Assembly (NCBI RefSeq): GCF_000143415.4
Contig: NW_003314411.1
Span: 124,452 to 188,451, forward strand
Source: Selaginella moellendorffii
Lineage: Eukaryota; Streptophyta; Lycopodiopsida; Selaginellales; Selaginellaceae
DNA: 64,000 nt
Direction of reading: 5' to 3'
Shown here: positions 34,599 to 45,663 of the stretch, in pieces
Layout: each line of letters begins with the position of its first letter
Numbering within the stretch: the first letter of the stretch is position 1
The notes under the pieces: model-generated
What the model was told of the DNA's origin: nothing
The model's input: the letters and a program-made list of their open reading frames with translations, nothing else
The model's database searches: none
Program-made: the position numbers and the translations under genes

Positions 34599-37500
34599 GT
34601 GATCATGCATGGACTCCTCCATGCTTGGCCCCACGGTCCACCCCTTTGAAGTTGACCCCTTCAACTAGTGTATTTGTTCCCCCAACTTGCTAATCTCACT
34701 TAACAAGTCATTCGACCACCATAACATGGTTCATGCATAAGCGTGAAAATCCTTAACCATCAACTTTCGTTTAAAGCCCTCTCTTTGAACACTTGGGAAC
34801 TACTTTCCTAACCTTGATAGCCTCGCCTCTTAGCAAGCTTCACGACCATACTTTTGCTGCGCCACTTTGATTCCGCACGTTCTATAAATATTTACATTTG
34901 GCTTTGAACGATACTAAGCTATCTAGAATTGTCTTTGGGAACCTTTAAAGGAACTCTGTCCCTTAGCTTGCTAAGACCTCTCCTTTCACAAGCTTTTAAA
35001 TTGCCATATGGTCTAACACGGATAATTCCATGCTTTACTCTTTATGGCATCACAGTTGCTAGTAACAACCTACTTGAACACCCACTTGATTCTCCACTCC
35101 CAGTTGGCATAACCACCCTTGGTTATGCAATTTGATTCCTATGGTTTGGTTCTATCCCCTTACTACTTGCTTTTGGCCTCACATCTTTCCTTCGGTTATT
35201 CTCCTCCAGACAAAGAGGATAGCTTTGCACTTTCTATTATGCCATAGCAAGTATTCTTAGGGATGAACGTATTCGATAGCCTAAGGAGTGGTTCCTCAAT
35301 CCGGGCATGCTCAACTTATAATCCCATACACCGTGGTTAACGTTGCTACTTATGGGCTTTTATATGCCCTTCACTAGACTTGCCACAATTCCATTTTGGC
35401 CTTGTCCAATTCGGGTAGATAGTCTTCTCTTGTCTCTGCAACCTTAAACATTTGGATAGCACCTTCTATCCATCATTCGTTAAGGACTTAATCCCTTGGG
35501 CCTCATCTATTGCCCTCGCGACACTAAACACTACCTCTTAGTGTTTTAGAGTGTTTGAGTGTCCCAATAATGGCCTCCTTGACAATGAGCATTTCCTTTT
35601 ATAACATTGACTTACTATATCGCAACATAAGTAATTTATCCCTGATAAGGGTATATTTAACTTCTTTATGCTATTAAGAAGTCTTGGGTAGCTACCTTCT
35701 ACCTGTTTAACCAATTACTTTATACCTCTTGCTTAGTTGCTTCATAGTTGTCAAGTCTTACAACTCATTATTGGTGCTTCCACACCTCCATCATTATCTG
35801 GGTCACCACACTCTATCACATGCCTTCTAGCTTAGGATATGTCATTCTCATTTCCATTGGGATTCCTTTGGTAAGGGGTTTTTATAAACCCATCAACATA
35901 ACCTCAAAGTATCCTACCTTGGCACATTTGATGTCTCCACACCATCAGCTTCATGAGTCTACTTTTATGACACTTTACACTTGTGCCTAGGTCTTTGCCA
36001 AAACCAATTTAGTCGTTTTCTTATGCCAACTATCCGTTAGCACTACACTATAGTGTTCGCACATAACTCTGCACCAAAGTTGCTTCTTCTAGGAACACCT
36101 TTCCCACGACTTTAGTATGGCATATTCTACCCCCCATGAGATACCCACTGTTCTCATACTTGGATTTTATGATCCTCCCCATCCTCTGTGGGGCACAACA
36201 CACCTTAGTCCAAATGCTTCCATTAGTCCTTTAAAACCATTCCATGATTCCACTTAAGTCATTCAGCCTTTTGGACTTTTCCTAATCCCCCGACTTATAA
36301 GGTCTTATTTTTGAGGTGCCAGCTCACTAGAATACAACTTCATGTATTCATGTCCTACTCACAAGGACCATCTTTGCAAGTGCTACTCTGACACTTGATT
36401 TTGTTCTCTGGGGCCAATTTTTGCCCCTTATGACTACTTGTCCATGTGATGAGAATACCAACTCCTCCTCTGAGTGCACCCTTAACTCCTTGGGTTATTC
36501 CAACATTTATTAAAGATAGCCCCGGCTACCATTTCAAAGACTTGTGTCTTCTTTCGTATTTAACCTCCCGTGGTCATTACTTTTGGTCTCACATTCATGA
36601 GCACCAACCTCAACTATATGAAGATAATCTTGTGACTCCTTTATTGCTTTGGAGTCTCTATCTTTCTTGTGATCCTAACTATAGTTGTTTACCACAACTA
36701 CATTAGCCAGTTTGCTAAGTCAAACACTCATTTGGATCACATCCTCAACTCTCTGAGGAAACCCTTATACTGTTCCCAAGATCCCAAAATCGTTCCCTTA
36801 CTGGCCCTTTTCTATCCACCACATCGCGCCCAAGTTCACGCATGAACTTGAGTGGAGAGCTATGTCCTCTCGACATGTTACTCCTCAAGGATAGGCCCAC
36901 TCCTAGGACCTTCCGATGCTAACATCAATGGTGATATACTTGAGCACCAATAAAAGTCGAAATAAGGAATAACTCCGATACCAAGTTGTAAACGACTAAA
37001 TTTTCCATTCTACTTTAGTCACTTAACCACACCTCCGACCACTTGGAAGAGTCTCACTCACAACCTCCGTAAGTCCTATTTTGGACTTAGGGACTTACTA
37101 GCCCCAAAAATGGCGTCTATGCCACTCAACCATTGCACTTGGTCCAAGTGCTCCACATGTCCAATCCCATGACTGACACTCCAAGGTACCACTGATATAT
37201 CAGCCCGTTACGCTAAGGCCATGCCTATTCACCTTGGTCACACTAGTGGTCTGTCACTACCTACATCATAGCCCCATCTCTCAAAGACTGGGCCATCCGT
37301 CCAAGAGTGATCATCCCAGATCCACTCCTTAGCATCCTTAGAATGCCTGCAAGCATGGGGAATAACCTTCCCCAATATCCTTTTTCCGGTCCCCACCAAG
37401 TCCCTTTCTGCTCATGGCCATGTTTGCCAACATTACCACTGGATTAAGGCCCACAGGCCTGACCATTAAGGCCCATGGTCCTCTGGGACTTCTTCACCAC

Positions 37501-38286
37501 TCGACTGTATCCTTGGTCACTACACCAGAGGACTACTCCTCTTCCTTTCCACAGTCTAGGCATTTGGGACAACATTTTGAAACACCGTGGCCCTACGCGA
37601 GCTTCATAGGTACTCTCCCTGCTTTCCACCTTTGGGTGCTCTAGCCATGGGCTTAGAGCGAGGTTCCATTAAGCCACGCCAGACAATATATCCAAATAAG
37701 TAATGTTATTTATATTTAAATTGGGAATATTGACCATTTGATGTCTTGTGGGAGATAAAGCCAACTCTTGAACACTTTACCAAGTCAACCCACTTGTCTA
37801 TTCATTTTCACCCTAGCTTTGGACTCCTCAATCATCACCCACCACGTAAGTGTAACTGTCCTTAGTCACACTAGCCCTACTAGTTCCACTGGAATCTTTT
37901 GCTTACTATCCGATAGTGACTCACCAAACCCCCCAAGGTTTCGAAAATAATCACTTTGGGCTTTCACCTTCAATTTCAGACTTGATCTCAAACCCAGTCT
38001 CGGACTAGTTTTGGATCCGATGGCAGGCTCAATTTCAGATTGAGTCTTGGACTTTGACTCAACTTCAATCTCAGACTTGAAATCGCACTTAGTCTTGGAC
38101 TTAGTCTTGCTCTTGCTTTCGGATTTGGTCTTGAACTCGGTCTTGGATTTAATCTTGAACCTATCTTGGACTCCATCTTGAGCTTAGTTTTGACACTTCC
38201 ATGTGGCATAACACCTGACATGTGTTGGTCATTCTTTTGTGCCTTTCTTGAAACTCACTTATTAATTGCTTTGCGCTTATTCCTCA

Positions 38287-41200
38287 GATCTTGTGTTTGG
38301 CATTATATAACATAATGCCATAAGAAGAAATCTTTAAGCCAAAAAGAAGGCCCTTAGAACCTCCAACCTAACACTTCAAAGGATTTAATGAGAAACAATG
38401 GAGCCAACAATGCTAAAAACCTTGCTTGAGATATTAGAAATGAAACTTAAACGCTGTAGAGGTGGAATAAAGCTCATCTATTTAAACTTGTAGTGAGTAG
38501 TTCAAAAGATCATGAAATATATGTGTTATGAAGTGCTGGAATGTTGCTTTTGCATTATAAAGTCTAAAAAGGAGCTAATTGTATGCAAACTTTCCTCATA
38601 GTGTGGAAGGCCATCTTGTCACAATCATTCATGTGGATCAATAGTTGGCTATATCTAAAAAACCATCTATAAAGGAGTACAAATTGTGTCCCATAAGAGG
38701 ATCCAAGTGAAGGTCATGTTGTTAAGAGCTAGAAAATTTACACACATGCAAAGTTTGCTATTGCTTTTTTGAATAGGGATGATGTTAGAAAGCCAGTTGA
38801 GATGCTCAAGGGGTAAATGACCCTAAACATAATCAAAGAGCTTAACAATTTGCTTTGTTTTCTAGAGTTTTAGAAAGGCCACTACACTATTGCAACATTG
38901 CATTCTCAGTAGAAGTATATGCTCTACTTGGTTGAGGCTCCATTTTTCTTATTAAATCTCTACATGATTATGGGATATTTCCATGAACAAGAAGTAAAGG
39001 TAAAAATTTGGTGTTCCAAGACTATAATTTCCATGATGGAGTAGGCTTGTATTGGAGAACAAGGTATGGAATATTTGACTAGAAATATCCATAAAGCTAG
39101 TTGTTCCCCTCTTTAGATAGATGCTTAGAATGGCAGATAGTAAAAAACCAAGTTTGGGAGAAGTTTACTAATGAATATAGTAAGTTGTTACTACTCTTGA
39201 TAGGTTAGATTGTGTTTCAATTAGAGGAGCTACTTGGTTTAACTCATAAGAAATAAGATTAATAGTCTTCATGTAACATAACAATCTTCATGAAGTAGTT
39301 TTCATGTAATAAGCAAAAAAGTAGAACAGTCTTCAAGGAGTCATATTTATTAAGACAACGATCTTGAGGATGAGGTATGTTTTGTACACTTCTTTTAAAA
39401 ATTCTGTAAAGCCCTAAACTTTAACAATATAATCACATGTTATGACATTATGATGTTGCAATTTATCATGACTTTTAGATGATAGATTGATGCAACTTGC
39501 TTTATTTCTTTTCCTCCTCATTTGAAGGTTTCCTCTCCAAGTGGATGCTAATGCAATGGATTAGAAAACATTGCCAACGGTAAGAAAGACCTTTTATAGT
39601 GGCTGTTGAATCCAACTAAAAGAGCACCAAATACTACTAGCTGCAAGAAATCAAAATTTAGTAGAGAAATACCTTGTTTTTCTTAGAAAAATAAACTTAA
39701 AGAAAAATAACTTGTTACACATTGCATGCAGCAACACTTGGTTTGTGTGTTATTCCTATTATTAATTCAATTGATCAAATGGAAGATTATAATTATAAAT
39801 ATATTTATAATTTATAAACACAAGATTAATTTTATTGCATATTAACCATTAGATGGTAGAATAAAAAATAATATACTAGAAAGTGTTTAGGAAAGTTTAT
39901 AAATTATAAATGCAAGATTAATCTAAATAAATAATGACCATTAGATGGTAGAATATCCTTAAATATCCAAGCATATTCTAGGTAGATTCATCTCAGTCCC
40001 CTACAGGTTTGCTTAAGCAAACCAAAAATGAAAAATATGAGGAATTGTTTTTAAAATTAAAGTCAAATTAGCTTTCACAATTAGAAATTTTAGATTAGAG
40101 GTTTTTAACCTTTTGCACCACCATCACTGCCAAAGTGAAGTGGATGCACTCCCGGACTGAGCTATCATGTTTACATTCCTCCAATGCCAGACAATCACAC
40201 AATGCCTGCCACAACTGCCAACTAGATCCTCACCACCAGGGTGGATTAAGCTTTGGTCAATGTACACTCTATGTTGGTGGTGTTGTTGAACACCTTTTGT
40301 GCCTTGTTGATCTTCTTGGCTAGGATATGCTTCTTCTAGATGGCCATTCTTGCTGAAAAGCTCAATCACTATTGTCATGAGTTTGGTGTTTGCTATGCTT
40401 TCAAAATGTTGATGTGTGAGTAAAGGCAAAGTAATGTTTATCCTTCCTTTGTGCCCATCCTTGGTAAAGGGGAACTTTTTTCTCTATTGCATTGCCAAGG
40501 AGGAGATACCTAGTAGCTTTGGCAAGATTCATCCTTAGGAGAAGATATAGCAAAAGAGAGATATCACTTTTTCTCTTTTGCTCTAGGTTTGGAGAAAGCT
40601 ATAGGTTTAAACATACTACTGTTGCAGCTTTGGCTCACAAGTTTCTAGCATTGTCTGTGCCTTTCTTTCCCTTACAGTGTTGTGGGCAATCCAAGGAATG
40701 CACAACATCCATATTGCAATTCATGGTGGCTAGATTGAACAAAGAGCAAGACAACAATAATCTGTAGTGATCCCAAGTATGTGAAAACTGCTTATGTGGC
40801 CATTAAAATTAGATTTATGGCATAGATTGGCATTGCTAATTCTAATCAAGGCCGCAATGACTCTAGTAAGCCACTTAAAGGAAAAAGGTAGGCATTATTC
40901 TTTAGCATTCTTCCTTACTAACTAGAAAATACTTACTAATCTTTTAAAATATTCTTAAGCATATTTTATAATATATTCATACACATACATGATTTATAAG
41001 ATGTTAAATTCTAGAACACTACTATAGAAAATATGGCTTGAAGGTGATCTTAACTCATACATGCCAACCCCTAAAACATGGCTTGAAGGCAAACTTGTCT
41101 AAAGTGGGTCAAAAGTAAGCTCAAAAGTATATTAAGGCATGGATATAGAGTAAAGAACTTAATTTACCTGAAAAGCTCACAATAGTGTGTTATGAAACTT

Positions 41201-43000
41201 TTGAAGTAACAAGAGTATGCAAAACCCTAATCTAAATGAATAACAGTAGAATGTTTTAAAATATTCAAATATATTCTATATGTATCCACTACTACCCACA
41301 AAAAAAATCCTTTATTCAAATTGTAAAGACCATTAAATTAGTGTAGTCTAGTGTTAGCAATAATCTTTCTTTATATTTTCCTCATTAAGATAGGGTTTCA
41401 AGGAAGCACTGGAAAAATCAATCACTTCAAAAGTAGGAATAAATCAATTTAAATAAACAACACTTCTTTGGGATGAATTTCTTTGTGACTTCTTCTTTGA
41501 ATAGTGTGTGGTTGCAGCATAGATTGGTGATAGGGTTCTACCAATCAATTAATCAATACTAAGTAGTGGAGAGCTGTGAAGAAAGAGGATTTGCAAAGCC
41601 TATTGGGAGAAAATGTTATTAAGAATTTATTTTAAGAAGTTCTTATGAAATTTTTTAAATTATTAAATGGGTGGATTATAGCAAAATACATTAAATAATA
41701 GTAACTTTGTTCTCTTGCAATTAGTACATAATTGGTAGGTAAAGTAGAGGTGAGGTCACTGTATCTATATACTAGGGTTCACAAACTTTATAAAAACTCA
41801 AACACTACCATCTGGAATAATAAATTTTTTTTAACTATATATAAAAATACTTAAAAATCATAAAATTTTATCCCTTTCAAGTACTTCTATCTTGTCAATG
41901 TGACCAAGTAGAGTATGGACGTTTTGGTAGAACCACAATGAACACTACAAAAAACTAATCATGTTAAAGCAAGAAAATAAAATCAATCTTAAAATCAATC
42001 TCATATAAAAGTTTTGATATCTCTGATTATTTAATTTTCTTGTCCTTATCCTTTATTTTCCCTCTTGGGAAGTTCTAATTTATACAATTCACCCTTATCC
42101 AATCTAAAAATCCCCATTCATGTTATCCACCAAAGCCATAGGTAAATCTAATGTCTAAGTCAGTTTCTTAACTATCTGTGCAAGCATATGCATCTGGATG
42201 AATTGTAAAGTGACCACCCTAGGAGAGGCAATCGATTCTAAAATTGAGAAGAACTTAGACTTCTATCATGGGAGCTCTGTAGAAATGACTTAGCAACACA
42301 TTTATAAAGAAGAAAGAAGAAATAAATTGAGCAGTGAGAAATAGAGCATTGTCCACAAATGCACATCTGTCCATGACATGTGTCCATGCAGCATTGCGCT
42401 CTTGGATGATCTGTTGCTCCTGGTAATAGATTGCTGATGAGATTCGTGGCATCCTTACGCATACATTTCATACTTTAAAAGAGGTACAGCTGAGGAAGAG
42501 CCACAAGAAAGAGGCTTGTACTCCAGAGTGATAGCACTGCTTTCTTCCATAATTTTCCATAAGCTTCTTTGTCAGGGCTCCTAGATCCCTCTGAAAAACC
42601 CTAGCAAGCAGTGATCTGTTAATATTTTGGTGCTTACCTCCTGTAAAGACCTAGTGCCGTGATAACAACACACCCTCGCTGGAGCAGTGGCACGCCCTGG
42701 CAAGCATAGATCTAACATCGCAAATCCACGCTCCATCCCAGATCTTCATGATTTCCTGCAGTAATCAACCTGCATTCCCCAGATTATCAGCCCAAAGCTG
42801 TGAGGGAGCCAAGCATTGACTGATCCACACAAAGCCATGGCGCCTGGCGCTGAAAGGCGTCTGCCGTAAAACCTCAACGCTCCCGCTTCATTTGAGCCGG
42901 AGATTATTCCCGAGCATGCATATGGAAATTCTACACGTGATAAATCCTGATAAAGATATCATGATGTTAGGGAAAAGAATGCAGAGGGCCAGGGCTTTCC
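38287..43000. other. AT-rich, decayed repetitive stretch without genes
   Basis: No coding sequence supported over ~4.7 kb. About 39720-39850 is an inverted, diverged copy of 53674-53800, so old repeats are present. A minus-strand frame near 40124-40429 has a faint PPR flavour but is broken. The composition suggests long-silenced transposon remains. Confidence 0.5.
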
Positions 43001-43784
43001 ATTCAATTTGGGTGCTGGATTCCAAAGCCCGTGAATACATTACCGTTCTACAAGAAGATCAGGTTTGACGCACCTCACATTTATTCATTTGGACGCTAAA
43101 GCTATTTTATCTGGTTTTAGGGCATCTTTTCTTTGTTTTTTTAATTTTCTAGGAGGCAATCGATCAATCCATCGACGCAGCTGTGGATCGTGGGACGCGC
43201 CAGTCGCATCCGTGACCGTGAATGCAGAGATCGCGCGGCCAGATCTGCGCGCCCACCGGTGAGTCTTTCATCCAAATCGCCCAGGGCGAGGGTTTGGGGA
43301 CGCGAATTCGGGCATGCGGCAGTGAATCCCTGAAAGCGCTCGCCTTTGGGTGCTCTCCAGCTCCAGATCTGGCTGCTCGCGCCGGGACGAGGCGATGATG
43401 CTGCTCCTTCGCTCCACATCCCAGCAAGGCGTGGCGTCTCTCTTCTCCGCGTCATAGCCACAAAACAATGCGTCTTCCTCTCTACAGCACGGTAAGCGCG
43501 TAGCTAGATCGAGCTCGAGAGTTGTTCTTGCGAGAGATGAGAGAAAAGATTGCCTGATGAGAAAGGAGAGCTAGATCGCAGCAAGAAAGGAGAGAAAGAC
43601 GGTAGCTTCACAACCAGGGAGATAGAAGTGATGCATAGCGAGGAAGGAGATAGAGATGTAGATTGCGATAAAGAGAGAAGAAGAGAGGCTTAGAGTTTTT
43701 GGTGAGGTGTGAGAAAGAGACAAGAAGTAGAGGTTTTCGTGATGAAGTGTAGATTGCGAGAAGAGAGGCATAGAGATTTTTGCG
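43001..43784 (+). promoter_or_regulatory. Promoter and purine-rich leader of the epimerase gene
   Basis: GC content rises towards the gene. The last ~250 bases are GA-rich and contain a duplicated segment: GTAGATTGCGA...GAAGAGAGGC.TAGAG.TTTT at about 43657 and again at about 43750. No separate gene is supported. Confidence 0.45.
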
Positions 43785-45290
43785 ATGGATTTCTCTTACA
43801 CTTTGCTTCGTGCTCCAAAACAGGGAGAGACACAGGGTCCAGGGAATTGCACTTACTGCAACCTCCTCCTCAAGCAGCAAAGTCCCGGGCGAGCCAGCCG
43901 CTTCTGCAAGGCCGCCACCGCCATGCCTCCCTCGGCCGTGCACGACTGCTCCTTCCCGTCCACGCCAGGCAAAGTGAAGATGGAGAGGAGCAACTACTTC
44001 GGCAGAGTTGCAAGCCGGTGGCAGTCGTTCGGCCCGGGGAAGATCGTCTTCTGGTGCGTCGCGCTGCTAGCTTTGCTCGTGGTGGCGGTCTTCTTCTACG
44101 CGACGTCCCCCGGCGTCCACAACAGCTTCGAGCAGAGCTTGAGCTTGCGGGAGGCGAAGAACGACGTGGTGAGCTGGGGGGGATCCGTGTGGGAGAAGCA
44201 CGTCCGCCACTCGGCGCACGCCAAGCGAGAGAACGGCCTGGTCGTGCTCGTCACTGGCGCCGCCGGATTCGTTGGGACTCACGTCTCCCTGGCTCTCAAG
44301 AAGCGGGGTGACGGAGTGATCGGCCTGGACAACTTCAACAGCTACTACGATCCGTTCCTCAAGCGCGCGCGGCAGGGGCTCCTGGAGAAGCAGGGGGTGT
44401 TCGTCGTCGAGGGCGACATCAACAACATCGCGCTGCTGCGCAAGCTCTTCGACGTGATCACTTTCACGCACGTCATGCACCTGGCGGCGCAGGCCGGGGT
44501 GAGATACGCGATGGAGAACCCGGGCTCTTACGTCCACAGCAACATCGCCGGCTTCGTCAACCTCCTGGAGGCTTGCAAGGAGGCGAGCCCGCAACCGGCG
44601 ATCGTCTGGGCCTCGTCCAGCTCCGTCTACGGCCTCAACTCCAAGGTCCCCTTCTCGGAGATCGATCGAACCGACCAGCCGGCGAGCTTGTACGCGGCGA
44701 CCAAGAAGGCCGGCGAGGAGATCGCTCACACTTACAACCACATCTACGGACTCTCCATCACGGGCTTGCGGTTCTTCACGGTCTACGGGCCTTGGGGGCG
44801 GCCGGACATGGCTTACTTCTTCTTCACCAAGGCGATCCTGCAAGGGAAGCCAGTGAACATCTACCAGGGGCCGAACCAAGTGGATCTAGCTCGCGACTTC
44901 ACTTACATCGACGATATCGTGAAGGGCTGCTTTGGAGCGCTGGACACGGCGACTCCGAGCACAGGGACTGGGGGGAAGAAGCGGGGGCCGGCGCAGCTCC
45001 GGGTGTACAACCTCGGGAACACTTCGCCCGTGACGGTGCCGACCTTGGTGGCGATTCTGGAGAAGCATCTCAAGGTGAAGGCCAAGAGGAATGTGGTGAG
45101 GATGCCGCGCAACGGGGACGTGCCTTTCACCCACGCAAACGTGACGCTGGCGAGGGTGGAGCTGGGCTACAATCCCACCACGGATTTGCAAACGGGGCTC
45201 AAGAAGTTTGTCAAGTGGTATCAGCTCTACTATGGTGGAGGATCATCTTCTTCGTCTTCTTCTTCGAGCAAGAGGAGGCTCCGGCCTTGA
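43785..45290 (+). CDS. GAE: UDP-glucuronate 4-epimerase (GAE type)
   Basis: Single-exon frame of 501 codons. The first ATG (43785) gives an N-terminus longer than usual; the ATG at 43923 (MPPSAVHDCSFPSTPGKVKM) matches the family start better and leaves 455 residues, so I favour it. A membrane segment (FWCVALLALLVVAVFFYA) makes it a type II Golgi protein. The catalytic domain is an extended SDR: VTGAAGFVGTHVSLALK (NAD-binding), GLDNFNSYYDPFLKRAR, HLAAQAGVRYAMENPGSY, WASSSSVYG, the Tyr-x3-Lys pair in LYAATKKAGEE, LRFFTVYGPWGRPDMAYF and RDFTYIDDIVKGC. It interconverts UDP-glucuronate and UDP-galacturonate for pectin synthesis. The C-terminus has a Ser run. It is convergent with the GRAS gene. 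Confidence 0.95.
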   Translation: MDFSYTLLRAPKQGETQGPGNCTYCNLLLKQQSPGRASRFCKAATAMPPSAVHDCSFPSTPGKVKMERSNYFGRVASRWQSFGPGKIVFWCVALLALLVVAVFFYATSPGVHNSFEQSLSLREAKNDVVSWGGSVWEKHVRHSAHAKRENGLVVLVTGAAGFVGTHVSLALKKRGDGVIGLDNFNSYYDPFLKRARQGLLEKQGVFVVEGDINNIALLRKLFDVITFTHVMHLAAQAGVRYAMENPGSYVHSNIAGFVNLLEACKEASPQPAIVWASSSSVYGLNSKVPFSEIDRTDQPASLYAATKKAGEEIAHTYNHIYGLSITGLRFFTVYGPWGRPDMAYFFFTKAILQGKPVNIYQGPNQVDLARDFTYIDDIVKGCFGALDTATPSTGTGGKKRGPAQLRVYNLGNTSPVTVPTLVAILEKHLKVKAKRNVVRMPRNGDVPFTHANVTLARVELGYNPTTDLQTGLKKFVKWYQLYYGGGSSSSSSSSSKRRLRP

Positions 45291-45663
45291 TATATAGAAT
45301 GGTTTGGTTTTTTTCCTTTGCTCGTGCTGGGAAAATAATTTGCTTGCTTGCTTGCGTGATTGATTGATTGATTGATTGACCCCCCTTCCCTCTCGAGAGA
45401 GCGAGCGAGAGAATTCTTTGCTTTTTGCTTCTTTCGAAGGTGATTTGGCGAGCAGTTTTTTTGGATCGAAAGAAGGCTGATGAAATGTAACAACGTAGCT
45501 TCGAATGAAAAATGATAGTACGGAATGAGCAGAGGTACTTCCGAAAGCATATACCGTGGCTGATTATTCCAGAAGAATATACTATTAGGGCAAGAGATTA
45601 TTCCAAAGAATATGCACACGAATCAAAATACCACCAAAAAATCGATCATTGGGATTGGATCGA
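45291..45663. other. Convergent 3' region between epimerase and GRAS genes
   Basis: Holds both 3' UTRs. Simple repeats GCTTGCTTGC and (GATT)n lie at about 45341-45380. No other feature. Confidence 0.5.

Larger units (their letters stand above)
30654..38286 (-). mobile_element. Degenerate LTR retroelement with ~1.3-1.4 kb LTRs
   Basis: Two direct repeats, about 30654-32072 and 36987-38286, both begin TGTAA..GA.TAAATTTTCC and agree in order over their length. Next to the right repeat, on the minus strand, is TTGGTATCGGAG (36973-36984), a primer-binding site for initiator tRNA-Met. The element therefore reads leftwards, with 36987-38286 as its 5' LTR. The internal ~4.9 kb has no intact gag or pol frame, so it is either a non-coding (LARD-like) element or a wreck. 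A TRIM is inserted at 33899-34598. No clear flanking duplication remains. Confidence 0.65.

Noticed and set aside
38308-38328. Hairpin GGCATTATATAACATAATGCC
   Set aside because: A palindrome, but its sequence differs from the palindrome family of the 12.45-kb block and it is single; not counted as a member.
40124-40429. Minus-strand frame with a PPR-like phrase (LFSKNGHLEEA)
   Set aside because: Only one motif-like stretch, no neighbouring repeats and stops on both sides; could be chance or a very old scrap.
44067-44879. Long minus-strand frame opposite the epimerase
   Set aside because: Antisense shadow of a GC-rich coding region without any recognisable domain.
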